From: a virus
Strand: one strand, 5' to 3'
Length of the DNA: 38,009 nt
IMG/VR virus record: IMGVR_UViG_3300010297_000014
Span: 1-38,009 of that record
Positions 23,880-33,784 of this stretch are shown one piece after another. Below the pieces are notes generated by a model that was not told where the DNA came from, did no database searches, and was given only the letters and a program-made list of their open reading frames with translations. Position 1 is the first letter of the stretch. The number at the start of each line of letters is the position of its first letter. The position numbers were made by a program, and so were the translations under genes.

Positions 23880-26291
23880 TTAATATGCTACAGAAGTATC
23901 AACTTTATATGTCCATGCAATAGTTTTAGCTGCTTCACCTGTTAATGTTAATACCAACGTGTCAATAGCATCATTAACAGTAATATTTGCATCCCATGCA
24001 GCAGTATCTTCTGCAATAACTGTTTTGCTCACCGGTGTAACAAAATCAACAGTACCAGAATTATTATCAATACATCCTTCAAATTTATATGCTGCTGCTT
24101 CGCCATCTGCGTCTGTTCGTTTAGCAACAACATGAACAGTAAATACCATAGCACTAGCAGGAAAACTTAATAATCCTATATTAAATGTAGCTGGTGTAGC
24201 ATCTGTTGTAGTAATCTCAGAATCACCATTAATAGAAATTCTTTCTTTTACATAAAGAGCTTCAGACCATAAACTTCCGGCAGCCCTTAATGATGATCCA
24301 GCATTATCTAAATCTAAATAGTATGTTGTACCAGATTCTGGATAATAAATTGGTGACTTTACAGATATTCCCGCAAGAATATCACCATCTGCAGATATAT
24401 CAGCTTTATCAAAATTAATAGACCCCTGAATAGCTTCAGCACTATCAACATTTCCACCAGAAGTAAATTCTATAGAAACAATTGATTCACTATCGTCTAA
24501 ATTTGCGCCATCATTATAGTATATTATTTTCTTAGCAGTCACACCGGCATAATCGTCGATGATCATATTACCATTCATCTTAAGAGACGTGGTATTATTA
24601 TTTAGATCAAGATAATAGTCAGTACCAGTTTCTGGATAAATGATAGGAACAGTTAATGACGTATCGACTTCTAACTTAGGTGTATAAAAAATATCGATGT
24701 TCGGATTAAAGTAAAAATCAGCACCAATACCACCAGTCCATGATTCTATATATCTATATCCATCTGAACCGTCTGTTGCAATCCAAGCTGGCCTTATTGC
24801 CGAATATGGTCCGAAGTCGTCTGTCAATTCATTAACAAATACTTTACCATTAAGATCTCCATCAATAACACCTGCAATCTTAAGTGATGTTCCGGAATTA
24901 TCTAAATCTAAATAGTATGTTGTACCAGATTCTGGATAATAAATCTCAGCTCTTGAATAAGTACCTTTAATTGTGCCAGCTGCGTTTAAGGACGTTCCAG
25001 CATTATCTAAATCTAAATAGTATGTTGTACCAGATTCTGGATAATAAATCGGCGCACTAAGATTTCTATTTAAATACATTAAATTTGCAATACCATCATA
25101 ATAAAGATCAGCGCCTGTTGCAGTATTATCATCAAATGATTGAAGAACACCACCTCCACTTGCAGCCATGGTTAATCTATTTCCGCCGCGAATATTTCTA
25201 CCGGCAACAATATCTCTACCAACCGTTAAATTATAAATTTCCAGTTCTGCGTTTCCGTATGTGGGGCCATAGAAATAGTATTTGCTTTCACTTTGTACAT
25301 ATGAAAGATGAGGATCATCGGTTAGATATTGTACATCTTCAATAGTTACACCTGCGGTATTAATTTCAGCATAAGTAACATCTAATAAATTACCAGGCAA
25401 TCCAGTTGCTGTAACTTGGAAAGTTTCATCATTGGCTTCAATAACATTGATTAACCTTACTAAATCATTATCACCCGATTGTAGAGTAATTCCTCCAGCA
25501 TCAATTTCACCAATTACATATGTCCCAGATGAAATTTCCTGTGTAACAGTATCACCATCATTTAAATCCGATGCGTCAGATACTTCTAATTGTAATTGTG
25601 ATGAACCAAAAATAATTTTCGTATCATCCGTATCATTTGAAAAAGATACACCGTTAATATTAAATTCTAATACATCCCCATTAAGTATTTCATTAATAGA
25701 TGTTACTAAATCAATATTAGCGGTTTCAATTTCATAACTTGTTGAACCATTTCCAGCTCTTTCACCACGATATGTATCAGTATAACCATCTTCAACAACA
25801 CTGCTAATAACTGCACCTACACCAGACGAATCATCATTAACTAAGGTTTCATTTGGCAAAAATTGACCATCTGCACCATATACAATTACTAAGTTATTTC
25901 TGGTAGATATTGCATATACCTTTCCGGTTATTCCAGACGTTGAACCTGAAACATTATCGCCTGCAGTAAATCCTGTAGGATCATCAACATATACCATATC
26001 CTTTTGTGTATTACTATCTAAGAATTCACCAGTAATATTTGTCAGTAAAACAGTGCTGTCAGTACTATTAAATGATAATACTGTCCCAGTAGCACCAGAT
26101 ATAGTCCCAGTTATAACATCACCTACATCAAAAACTCCACCACCACTTATAGTTGTAGGCTTAAGCCTTAATGTAACATTGCGAAATAGTGAATCTAATT
26201 TTGTTAAATCACCAACTTCCCGCAATCCTACATTTGTATTTTTGCGCCAGGTGTCGAATGTGTCCAGTTTTGTTGTACGTAATACGCTCAT
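23880..26291 (-). CDS. Large tail fibre protein with YYPESGTTYYLDLDN repeats
   Basis: 803 residues. The start (RTTKLDTFDTWRKNTN) is a fibre-anchor type seen in marine T4-like phages. The first 150 residues contain glycine-rich beta motifs (GDVITGTISGATGTVL and GDNVSGSTSGITGKV). From about 410 to 670 four copies of IYYPESGTTYYLDLDNAGTSL-like repeats appear, one of them diverged. The C-terminal 110 residues (from TTTDATPATFNIGLLSFPAS) form a beta domain shared by many such fibres. It follows the coiled-coil mini-gene with a 1-base stop/start overlap and has no late box of its own. Distal fibre or whisker role inferred. Confidence 0.75.
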   Translation of the reverse strand: MSVLRTTKLDTFDTWRKNTNVGLREVGDLTKLDSLFRNVTLRLKPTTISGGGVFDVGDVITGTISGATGTVLSFNSTDSTVLLTNITGEFLDSNTQKDMVYVDDPTGFTAGDNVSGSTSGITGKVYAISTRNNLVIVYGADGQFLPNETLVNDDSSGVGAVISSVVEDGYTDTYRGERAGNGSTSYEIETANIDLVTSINEILNGDVLEFNINGVSFSNDTDDTKIIFGSSQLQLEVSDASDLNDGDTVTQEISSGTYVIGEIDAGGITLQSGDNDLVRLINVIEANDETFQVTATGLPGNLLDVTYAEINTAGVTIEDVQYLTDDPHLSYVQSESKYYFYGPTYGNAELEIYNLTVGRDIVAGRNIRGGNRLTMAASGGGVLQSFDDNTATGADLYYDGIANLMYLNRNLSAPIYYPESGTTYYLDLDNAGTSLNAAGTIKGTYSRAEIYYPESGTTYYLDLDNSGTSLKIAGVIDGDLNGKVFVNELTDDFGPYSAIRPAWIATDGSDGYRYIESWTGGIGADFYFNPNIDIFYTPKLEVDTSLTVPIIYPETGTDYYLDLNNNTTSLKMNGNMIIDDYAGVTAKKIIYYNDGANLDDSESIVSIEFTSGGNVDSAEAIQGSINFDKADISADGDILAGISVKSPIYYPESGTTYYLDLDNAGSSLRAAGSLWSEALYVKERISINGDSEITTTDATPATFNIGLLSFPASAMVFTVHVVAKRTDADGEAAAYKFEGCIDNNSGTVDFVTPVSKTVIAEDTAAWDANITVNDAIDTLVLTLTGEAAKTIAWTYKVDTSVAY
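24298..25049 (-). repeat. Repeated 53-54-bp unit in the fibre gene
   Basis: Near-identical copies at 24298-24350, 24892-24945 and 24997-25049, with a diverged copy near 24589-24642. They encode YYPESGTTYYLDLDN-A/S-G-x-SL. The two right-hand copies are close together, while the outer ones are separated by unique sequence, so this is a dispersed intragenic repeat rather than a tandem array. Confidence 0.85.
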
Positions 26292-26491
26292 TATTTTTTA
26301 ATTAATTGTGAAAGTATATGCTTTAATTCGACTAATTCATTTTTTAAAAGATTAATCTCATTTTCACGTTCTAAATTTTTTCTTTTCTTGGCTTTCCGTC
26401 TTTTATAATTATCAACATCATTATTAACAATGGCTTGTGACTCAGTGTCCTTTATATAATATTGTTGATCTTTTATAGCAATTTTTGACAT
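26291..26491 (-). CDS. Small coiled-coil protein between virion genes
   Basis: 66 residues. It starts MSKIAIKDQQYYIKDTESQA, then has a lysine/arginine block (YKRRKAKKRKN) and a C-terminal heptad helix (EINLLKNELVELKHILSQLIK). Similar short proteins sit at this place in marine T4-like phages, but no function is known to me. Its start shares a base with the stop of the 611-aa gene and its stop overlaps the start of the 803-aa fibre, so it is translationally coupled in the middle of a fibre/baseplate operon. It could be a fibre trimerisation or adaptor peptide. Confidence 0.65.
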   Translation of the reverse strand: MSKIAIKDQQYYIKDTESQAIVNNDVDNYKRRKAKKRKNLERENEINLLKNELVELKHILSQLIKK

Positions 26492-28326
26492 TATGTAACG
26501 GCAATAGATTTGAAATTTTGAATACGTGGAATCTTAGACGAATTTTCTGATCTAAATTCTATCTTTACAGCGAAGGCAGTAAACTCTTCATCAGGTGTAT
26601 ATACAAATTTAACGGGATTCCATTCGTTAAGACCATTTGATGCAGGGAATTCTATATCACCTTCTAATTCAATTTTGGTCCATGACAATTCATCAAAAGC
26701 GGTAGCACCATCAATTGATGATTGCAATTTAACATACACATCTATATAAGACCCATTTGGTCTATTCGAATCAAACATAACATATACTTTATCAGCTGCC
26801 GTGTCCATTTCAACCTTTTTTGTAATGTATTTTGATAATACAGATCCATATTCAGGCAATGTTCCTGCACCGTAATTTTGATTGTATGTATATCCTGCAG
26901 TAACCGGAATAAATCTTATAATAGTTCCACTTGGAATATCGCCGGTTACAGAATTACTAAGTTCAAGATTTGGTGCGCTTATACTATCTACTACAGTGCC
27001 TTCTGGAATTTCAGGGCCTCTAACAATATCTCCAACGGATACACCTGTAACATCTGCAAATTGCAATTGTGTATCAGGGGCTGCTGGGTCATTTGTCAAT
27101 TCCAGCGAAGTGATAGCAGCAGGATTATTTAATCGCATACTAATACCAAGTAATGAAGCGGTTTCTAAATCAATTACCGGTGATAAATTATTTTTGTTTG
27201 AGCTCAAATTAGCTTTTAGATATACAGATTTGTCATTAACATCATTAGCCTTTGAACATGTATGAGTAGCAGCATTTAAAACAACCTTTGGAGTGATTGT
27301 ATAATTTGTATCATTAATAGTAGTTTGTGAATATTCATTCTCAATATTTAATAATTTACTATCATCATTCAATGTTTTAGCATCTGTTAATTTAATTTGC
27401 CAATCTATATCAGTATCAGGAAATTCTTTAGCATTAATATTAGGTTGATATACATTTACCAATACATTGGTTTTACATAGCCAACCTAAATCACCGCATA
27501 CTCCAGATGATGTAGCCTTGGTGGCTACTCTAATAGTAAAATAATCTCTTTCAACATCTAATACATCATGTGTGGTATTTAAAAATGCGTTTTTTGAAAT
27601 TCCATTTAAATCATCAGCGATATTATTGTTTGTGTCTAATGCAAATATCATCTTTGAATTAACGACCCCTGAAGCGTCTGCGGCAAAGAAACCATGATTA
27701 AGTAATTTAATACGAACAATATCAGATCCGCTAACTGTTTCAAATGGATCATCTTCTAATATTCTTAATGTCGTATTACTATCATTTAATAATACACTTC
27801 CACCTGACTCGGTATCAAATCGTGCACGATTTAAATTAAACTTAATAATGTTAATAGAATCTTTTTCCCATTGTTCACCCGATGATCTATACAAGTTTGA
27901 CACATTGCTAGATCTGGTTACAATAGTATTTGTTGATATATCATACGATCCAAGTGCGGCAAACCATAATCTAGCAGCAGTAGATGTAGATTTTATGGTA
28001 AAGCAATATTGTTGATTTTGTTCTAAATAAACTGGTGCCGGAAACGAAAATGTTGTTGAAGCAGTTCCGTCATCAGAAACGTTTACATTGTTGGCAGATA
28101 GCGAACTCACACCAAACGGTAATACACTAACATCTGGTTTATCGTCTATAACTTTTCGAATATCTAACTGTACGCTGGTTGAACTTAAACCAATTTCTTT
28201 AAAAAATAAATCGATAGATGTAGCAAATAAGCCACCTTCTTCGCGGACAATAAATGATTGCGCAAAAGGTTCTAAACTTCTACTGATGCCATTTGTTCGA
28301 ACAAATTCTGAAATTTCAATGCTCAT
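26491..28326 (-). CDS. Virion structural protein, fibre/baseplate type (611 aa)
   Basis: The N-terminus (SLEPFAQSFIVREEGGLFAT, then SIDLFFKEIG) is the D/E-P-x-A-Q-S/T-F-x-V motif module common in large structural proteins of marine T4-like phages, followed by a lectin-like beta region (VYLEQNQQYCFTIKST). The C-terminal third (from SKYITKKVEMDTAADKVYVM) is another beta domain ending in KIPRIQNFKSIAVT. No enzyme motif was seen. It has a late box 5 nt upstream and follows the DUF4815 gene. In relatives, as I recall, this module is often part of the same polypeptide as DUF4815, so this may be a split version. Confidence 0.65.
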   Translation of the reverse strand: MSIEISEFVRTNGISRSLEPFAQSFIVREEGGLFATSIDLFFKEIGLSSTSVQLDIRKVIDDKPDVSVLPFGVSSLSANNVNVSDDGTASTTFSFPAPVYLEQNQQYCFTIKSTSTAARLWFAALGSYDISTNTIVTRSSNVSNLYRSSGEQWEKDSINIIKFNLNRARFDTESGGSVLLNDSNTTLRILEDDPFETVSGSDIVRIKLLNHGFFAADASGVVNSKMIFALDTNNNIADDLNGISKNAFLNTTHDVLDVERDYFTIRVATKATSSGVCGDLGWLCKTNVLVNVYQPNINAKEFPDTDIDWQIKLTDAKTLNDDSKLLNIENEYSQTTINDTNYTITPKVVLNAATHTCSKANDVNDKSVYLKANLSSNKNNLSPVIDLETASLLGISMRLNNPAAITSLELTNDPAAPDTQLQFADVTGVSVGDIVRGPEIPEGTVVDSISAPNLELSNSVTGDIPSGTIIRFIPVTAGYTYNQNYGAGTLPEYGSVLSKYITKKVEMDTAADKVYVMFDSNRPNGSYIDVYVKLQSSIDGATAFDELSWTKIELEGDIEFPASNGLNEWNPVKFVYTPDEEFTAFAVKIEFRSENSSKIPRIQNFKSIAVT

Positions 28327-28331
28327 AATTC

Positions 28332-28339
28332 TATTTATA
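28332..28339 (-). promoter_or_regulatory. Late promoter box for the 611-aa gene
   Basis: TATAAATA, GAATT, ATG: 5-nt spacing, no Shine-Dalgarno. Confidence 0.82.
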
Positions 28340-28346
28340 TTATATT

Positions 28347-31300
28347 TTATACTTTAGCATTTCCTACATCATTTACGAATGTGCTATTAATAAGAGTATT
28401 GTTAAAAGGATTGGATATACCCAATCGCACATGATTATGATGATTATATATACCAATTCCAGCAGTTGGTGTAATTATAGCTCTATTATATAAATCGCTA
28501 ATAATTATTGGCCAACCCAAGCCTTCATCTAATGCTACATATTGGACAATATCATTATCCAATCCTAATCCATTACGAATAGTTTCTTCAGCACCATTGA
28601 GTGGTGGATTAATCACAGCTGCCTCAGTGGCCTCAAGAGTATTATTAATGTTACGATCCACATTTGATCGATCAAATGTATTAGCACTATATATAGAATT
28701 TGTAAAACTAATATTTTCTACACCATTTGATGTATCTAACAATTCAACATTTATATCTCCCGCTTCAATCTTATGTTCATCATTATTTGGAATGATAAAT
28801 GAACCATGGATATCTCCATTAGCATCCGCAATTAATTTTGTTGAACCATCGGGATGAGAAGTATATCCCTTATAAGTTTGTTGATCACTATCATCTGCAT
28901 AATAATTAGTTAATGCAACATTAGATTGTCTTGCATATGCGCTTGCATTAAAGTCATCAATAAATAACCAATGGCGTGTATATGGCTTTAACCCTGAAGC
29001 TGTAAAATGAATCATCCGCGATCTTATATACGGTGTCGCATCTAATGAATGATCATGTGGATTATGATAATGATGTTCGTGTTCAGCGAGTGCACGAGAT
29101 ACATCTCTACCACCATTTGATGTATAATATATTATTTCGCCTCTTCGCACACCTTTTGTTTTTGCTTTAACGTGGGTAGTTTTATTTACCCATCTTTCCC
29201 AAAGTGAACACCACATTAATTCGGGAAGCTCTTCATGAGCCATACCATCATAAACACCGTGCGGATCATCATGATGAATATCAGGTAGTGTTGTCGTATC
29301 GTACCATTCGTCAATACCAGGTGACAATGTAAGATCACCTTGCCAGTATATCAGTTCCGAAGTATTAATACGTTCTGAATAAGAAGCAAACTCCTGTTTA
29401 ATTTGTGGAATTTGATAATAGTTTAATGTAACTAATGGTCCTGTTTGTCTATAATTTACAGACTCACCTGAAGCAGCATTAAATAATAACTTAACATTAT
29501 TTTGGTAAAAATGTGGATATATAATATTATTATCAATATCAAATGATACTGCATAATCCAATGAATCAGTAGATCCCACAATGTGTCCTAATATTGGATC
29601 TACAACAGTACCATTTTTAAATTCATCATCACCGTTATCATCTAATAATTGTTGTGATAAAGCTTCTAATTCTAATTGATGCAATTCATATTTATTTTCT
29701 AAAATGGTTAATCGATTATCTAATTCACCAATATCTCTCATCGTATATCTACGATGTTCATGCCTATTTAATGTTACGTTACTCTTAGAAAAGGTATATG
29801 CATCTACCTTTAATGTATATAGCGTCATTGTTTCAGGAATATCTGCAGGAATAGTTGGATTTAATGAAGGAACCCCATATTTAATACCAACCTTTCCATT
29901 TTGTGTTAAATATACCTTATCATAACGAGGTAAGAAATATTCCAAATCTAATGTAATATTTGGATATCTTGATAGCGTTACACCTGTGCCAGCGTTAATT
30001 TCAATAATTGTTGGTCTAAAATCTAAGCTATCACGTAATTCAACACCATTATATGTTGGTATTAAATCATATTCAGCTGCATCAATTGCTGTGTCCAAAT
30101 CAATATATGAATTGGTTGCAAAATAATCACCCGATCCAGTATGCTCATAATATTCATATTCAACTAGTATTTGCCCTGTTGGAATTGGCTTATCATTTAA
30201 TAATCGAATACTACCATAATCGTAATAACTATCCCGTTGCCCATTGTCTAATACATAACTGCTTGTAATATTAGTATCACTAGAATTTGGTGTAGCTGAA
30301 TCGGAACCAGACGTATATACACCAGTAATTGATATGATATCAACTCTATTTAATTGATCAGATTGACCAACTGTTTTGTTGGAACTTGTTACAATATATG
30401 ATCCGGTTTTTCTAGTTTTAGATTTTCCCGGGCCCCCAGAAGTTGAACGTCGAACATTACTAATAACCGTAGTTGAACCATTTAATGTTTGAGCATATAA
30501 TAGCGTCGCGGTTTTTTGATCCAAGCTTAATGAAACTGTAGTAGGATATATTAAACCATGTGAATCGGATTCGAGTGTTGGATAATCATTAACATTACTA
30601 CTAATGAATGAATCATTGCCAGTTAAAACCCATGTATAAGTATTACTTAATGGAATTGTTTGTGTATTTTCAGCACGAATATAATATTCAACATTTTCTA
30701 CTTCCCGCGTAACATTGCTCGGAAGCTTAAATACGTATGAATTAAAACCTGCCTCAAATAATTCGCTGGTATTTAATGATGCGCTAAAACCTCCACTTGT
30801 TTCAATATAATCAACATCAGCAAAAGTATCAGAGGTCAATGAAATATTGGCTAGATATACTTTAAGCTGATTAGCATCATGATATTCTATATTACGTACA
30901 TATGCAGTACCAATTAAAGTAGTGTCAGCCTTATGTAAATTGATATTTTCATATTTGATACTAGGTAATAAATCCGGACCAGCTGTAGGTATTGCACCAT
31001 AATCGATAACGATATAATTACCAACACGCGAATATGTTGCTATTGAAGTTTCAGCATTATATGTTCGTGCCTTTTCTAAAGTGACTAAATGCTCATCGTT
31101 AAATTCAATTCGACGACCTTGAACATAAGCAGTCGACCCACGTCTACCTACATATAAACCCAAGCGGTCTTGGCCATAATCAATTGCCGATTCACCTGAA
31201 GAAATTTCTTCATAATAAATATTATTCAATTGATCTTCAGTATATAAGCCATCATGATAATCTGAATCCAATGATGTTGTATCTTTATATAGCTCCTTTA

Positions 31301-32309
31301 TTTTTAAATCAAAAGGTTTAAGCCAATAGTTACCTGATTCTTCGTACGTGCGTTTGGCAATAGTATTATCTAAATCTGAATATTCGCTTATATCTTTTGT
31401 TTTAACTAAGCCATTTTCAATTATTAATACATTTATATATTCAGAAACTCTAGCATCGCTTTCACGGTAATTGTCTAAAGCTAATTCTAAATCAATCTGA
31501 TATCGATGAGCACCTGGTGCACCTGCGTTAGGCGTATTTAACGAATTATCTAATAAGGATACATCATCTGCAGATGTAATAATATTTTCATTAATTTTAT
31601 AAATTACACGAACAAAAGGATTAATTACATACTTTGAAGTAATAATTGATTCTGCAGGCGCATGTACAAAACAACCATTTACAAAATAAATTGCTTCTGG
31701 TACATATGCTCGAGAACCAAAACCAGTTGGATATATCGTATTGCCTAGGGAATCAGTTTCAGTAGATTCTACCACTACTTCAATTTCATCCTCATCATCA
31801 GTAACCAAAGTTTCATCTGCTCTAAATGCAGCGACAACACCTTCATCATCAGCATTAGTTATACCACCTGATTTAAGATATTGGACAAAGAATGTTAAAG
31901 GATCTGTTTCAAGCCCAGAATCATCATATGTAGGAGGTGTAATATTTAGAATGGTAGCAGTAACATTTCCAACGTCAGTATCTTCAGCACCATTAGCAGT
32001 ACCTCTTAATGTCTTACCAACAAATACATAATTACCATCTGAATCCTTTTCCAAGTAATCAACAGCGCTATTCTCCTTTATCTTAACATATGATACTCGA
32101 TTATCAAACTTAGGAGCATCACCCAATACCCTTGCACCATTTTTTAATATGGCACTGCCAAACGTATCAATTTGATTTTGTAATGCTGATTGTAATTGAT
32201 TTAGTTCTCTTACTTGTGCTGAATAACCAGGACGAAATAATACACGAAAATAATTTTTCGTTTTATCAAAATCGTCAAAATAAGGTTCCTGAGATTGTGT
32301 AGTAATCAT
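28347..32309 (-). CDS. DUF4815 structural protein, baseplate periphery (1320 aa)
   Basis: The opening (PYFDDFDKTKNYFRVLFRPG, then a YSAQVRELNQLQSALQNQID segment; about 8-48) is the DUF4815 signature found in very large virion proteins of marine T4-like phages. Middle parts include VGRRGSTAYVQGRRIEF and a helical segment RDIGELDNRLTILENKYELHQLE. Near 1074-1091 is a histidine cluster HEHHYHNPHDH, and after it PYTRHWLFIDDFNASAYA, a motif common in such proteins. It lies between gp8 and the 611-aa gene. The start has an AATAAATA box 5 nt upstream. The position suggests a baseplate wedge or fibre-attachment component; no experimental role is known to me. Confidence 0.85.
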   Translation of the reverse strand: MITTQSQEPYFDDFDKTKNYFRVLFRPGYSAQVRELNQLQSALQNQIDTFGSAILKNGARVLGDAPKFDNRVSYVKIKENSAVDYLEKDSDGNYVFVGKTLRGTANGAEDTDVGNVTATILNITPPTYDDSGLETDPLTFFVQYLKSGGITNADDEGVVAAFRADETLVTDDEDEIEVVVESTETDSLGNTIYPTGFGSRAYVPEAIYFVNGCFVHAPAESIITSKYVINPFVRVIYKINENIITSADDVSLLDNSLNTPNAGAPGAHRYQIDLELALDNYRESDARVSEYINVLIIENGLVKTKDISEYSDLDNTIAKRTYEESGNYWLKPFDLKIKELYKDTTSLDSDYHDGLYTEDQLNNIYYEEISSGESAIDYGQDRLGLYVGRRGSTAYVQGRRIEFNDEHLVTLEKARTYNAETSIATYSRVGNYIVIDYGAIPTAGPDLLPSIKYENINLHKADTTLIGTAYVRNIEYHDANQLKVYLANISLTSDTFADVDYIETSGGFSASLNTSELFEAGFNSYVFKLPSNVTREVENVEYYIRAENTQTIPLSNTYTWVLTGNDSFISSNVNDYPTLESDSHGLIYPTTVSLSLDQKTATLLYAQTLNGSTTVISNVRRSTSGGPGKSKTRKTGSYIVTSSNKTVGQSDQLNRVDIISITGVYTSGSDSATPNSSDTNITSSYVLDNGQRDSYYDYGSIRLLNDKPIPTGQILVEYEYYEHTGSGDYFATNSYIDLDTAIDAAEYDLIPTYNGVELRDSLDFRPTIIEINAGTGVTLSRYPNITLDLEYFLPRYDKVYLTQNGKVGIKYGVPSLNPTIPADIPETMTLYTLKVDAYTFSKSNVTLNRHEHRRYTMRDIGELDNRLTILENKYELHQLELEALSQQLLDDNGDDEFKNGTVVDPILGHIVGSTDSLDYAVSFDIDNNIIYPHFYQNNVKLLFNAASGESVNYRQTGPLVTLNYYQIPQIKQEFASYSERINTSELIYWQGDLTLSPGIDEWYDTTTLPDIHHDDPHGVYDGMAHEELPELMWCSLWERWVNKTTHVKAKTKGVRRGEIIYYTSNGGRDVSRALAEHEHHYHNPHDHSLDATPYIRSRMIHFTASGLKPYTRHWLFIDDFNASAYARQSNVALTNYYADDSDQQTYKGYTSHPDGSTKLIADANGDIHGSFIIPNNDEHKIEAGDINVELLDTSNGVENISFTNSIYSANTFDRSNVDRNINNTLEATEAAVINPPLNGAEETIRNGLGLDNDIVQYVALDEGLGWPIIISDLYNRAIITPTAGIGIYNHHNHVRLGISNPFNNTLINSTFVNDVGNAKV

Positions 32310-32314
32310 AAATT

Positions 32315-32322
32315 TATTTATT
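32315..32322 (-). promoter_or_regulatory. Late promoter box (AATAAATA) for the DUF4815 gene
   Basis: AATAAATA, AATTT, ATG. It differs from T4 consensus only in the first base, matching the NATAAATA form described for marine T4-like phages. It has the same 5-nt spacing as the exact boxes. Confidence 0.65.
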
Positions 32323-33767
32323 TAGAATTCAATAACAAAACGAATGTCTTCAGTTTGTGATGCATGCCTAGCAACAACAGTCCGATTTTCTAATAGTAAA
32401 ATTTCACCAGAGTGATGATCATATTCAGAATCAATTATTGTAGATTCAGATAATGTTCCGGTTGCTGCAGTAAGATTAACACCATTTGATTCTGTAAATG
32501 GACCAACCCATGTTGTATCATATCCAGTTTTATCATTTTGATGAATATGAACATGATAAATATCATCATCAACACCTGTTGCACCGGTTTGATCTTGTAC
32601 TATTACAGCATCAATATATGCTTGGCTTCCTGATTGGTCAATTAATATATTACCAACTGTAAATGGTGTACCACTTTTCATCTGAATAGGAACGATAGTG
32701 GATCCACTTAATGTTTCGTCTGTTGCGGGCGAACCACTTGAATAAGGATCTTTAATAATACCAAGTTGTCTAAAACGTGTATCCAAATCTGAAAAGTCTA
32801 ATGAAGTTCCATCGTTTTCTAATATACTCGAAATAGCAACGTAATAAGAACCAAGTTGGCTTACTGGGTCGAAGCCATGGCCGTTCTTTGGCGTAAGGAC
32901 TAAATGCGCTTCTGCACCAGAACCTCCACCACCCGAAATAGTTACATAGCCATTTGTATAATTTGCACCAATATCAGTTACTTCAATCGCAGTAACAGCT
33001 CCTCCAACTACTGTTGCTGTTGCTGTTGCACCCGTACCATTTCCTGTAATAGTTACTGTAGGTGCTGATGTATATCCAGTTCCACCATCAGTAACAACGA
33101 TATTATAGATTTGACCTGTTACTTGATTGGACGCGTATTGAACATTATAATTAAATTCATCTTCATCATCCATTCCTGTTATAACTGCATCCCATTTTCT
33201 AACTGGTACATATGAATCAGTAACAAAATTACCCTCAAGAGATGTTACATTATACATATATTTCCAGGTATATCCATCAGAATATTCAGTTGGATCAAGT
33301 GGATTTCCGGCAGTATCTTCTTCGAACTCTCCATCAGAATCAAATGTTGGAATGTGTGTTGGTTCTACAGTAGATCCAGCATCACCCGCTTTAAGGCACA
33401 TGTACACATCCAAATTTGAATTAACCACGAAGAATGGTGTTACTGAATTTGTGTATAAATCCGTTGCCGAATCATCCCATGCAGTATATGTTTGTCCATA
33501 ACCCCAATTATAACGAGGAATAACATGACATACATCAGTAGCATTAATTTTCTTTAATGCAATAATATGTTGATCTGCGTCATACATATCTTCTTGATTA
33601 TTATTGGCCGTCATTAAAGATATATCTTCAGTCGATTCTCCCAATACTTCATTCCATGGATCTGATTTACCAATGAATGAGTATAAAATTTGGTGAGCAT
33701 TCTCAATAGAATCAATGAAGGCTGCTGCAGCAGCAGTTTTAAATTTGGTTGTTGCAATTGTAGTCAT
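32322..33767 (-). CDS. 8: Baseplate wedge protein gp8
   Basis: Dimeric wedge component linking gp7 and gp10 in T4. In 481 residues (T4 334) the N-terminal half follows T4 gp8 by eye: ATTKFKTAAAAAFIDSI, YSFIGKSDPWNE (T4 has a TFGRSEPW motif), VIPRYNWG (T4 VIPRRDWG), VYMCLKAG and DGYTWKYMYNV (T4 DGYVWEYLFEI). Residues 221-291 are an inserted beta module (GYTSAPTVTITGNGTGATAT ... VTDIGANYTNGYVTI) missing in T4 and similar to one in gp15 here. A late box lies 9 nt upstream. Confidence 0.88.
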   Translation of the reverse strand: MTTIATTKFKTAAAAAFIDSIENAHQILYSFIGKSDPWNEVLGESTEDISLMTANNNQEDMYDADQHIIALKKINATDVCHVIPRYNWGYGQTYTAWDDSATDLYTNSVTPFFVVNSNLDVYMCLKAGDAGSTVEPTHIPTFDSDGEFEEDTAGNPLDPTEYSDGYTWKYMYNVTSLEGNFVTDSYVPVRKWDAVITGMDDEDEFNYNVQYASNQVTGQIYNIVVTDGGTGYTSAPTVTITGNGTGATATATVVGGAVTAIEVTDIGANYTNGYVTISGGGGSGAEAHLVLTPKNGHGFDPVSQLGSYYVAISSILENDGTSLDFSDLDTRFRQLGIIKDPYSSGSPATDETLSGSTIVPIQMKSGTPFTVGNILIDQSGSQAYIDAVIVQDQTGATGVDDDIYHVHIHQNDKTGYDTTWVGPFTESNGVNLTAATGTLSESTIIDSEYDHHSGEILLLENRTVVARHASQTEDIRFVIEF

Positions 33768-33776
33768 AGATGTATA

Positions 33777-33784
33777 TATTTATA
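33777..33784 (-). promoter_or_regulatory. Late promoter box for gene 8
   Basis: TATAAATA 9 nt before the gene 8 ATG, overlapping the stop codon of the spike gene. Confidence 0.78.

Noticed and set aside
29680-29700. AATAAATA-like match inside the DUF4815 gene
   Set aside because: It is within coding sequence, not before a start codon, and such matches are expected by chance in AT-rich sequence.
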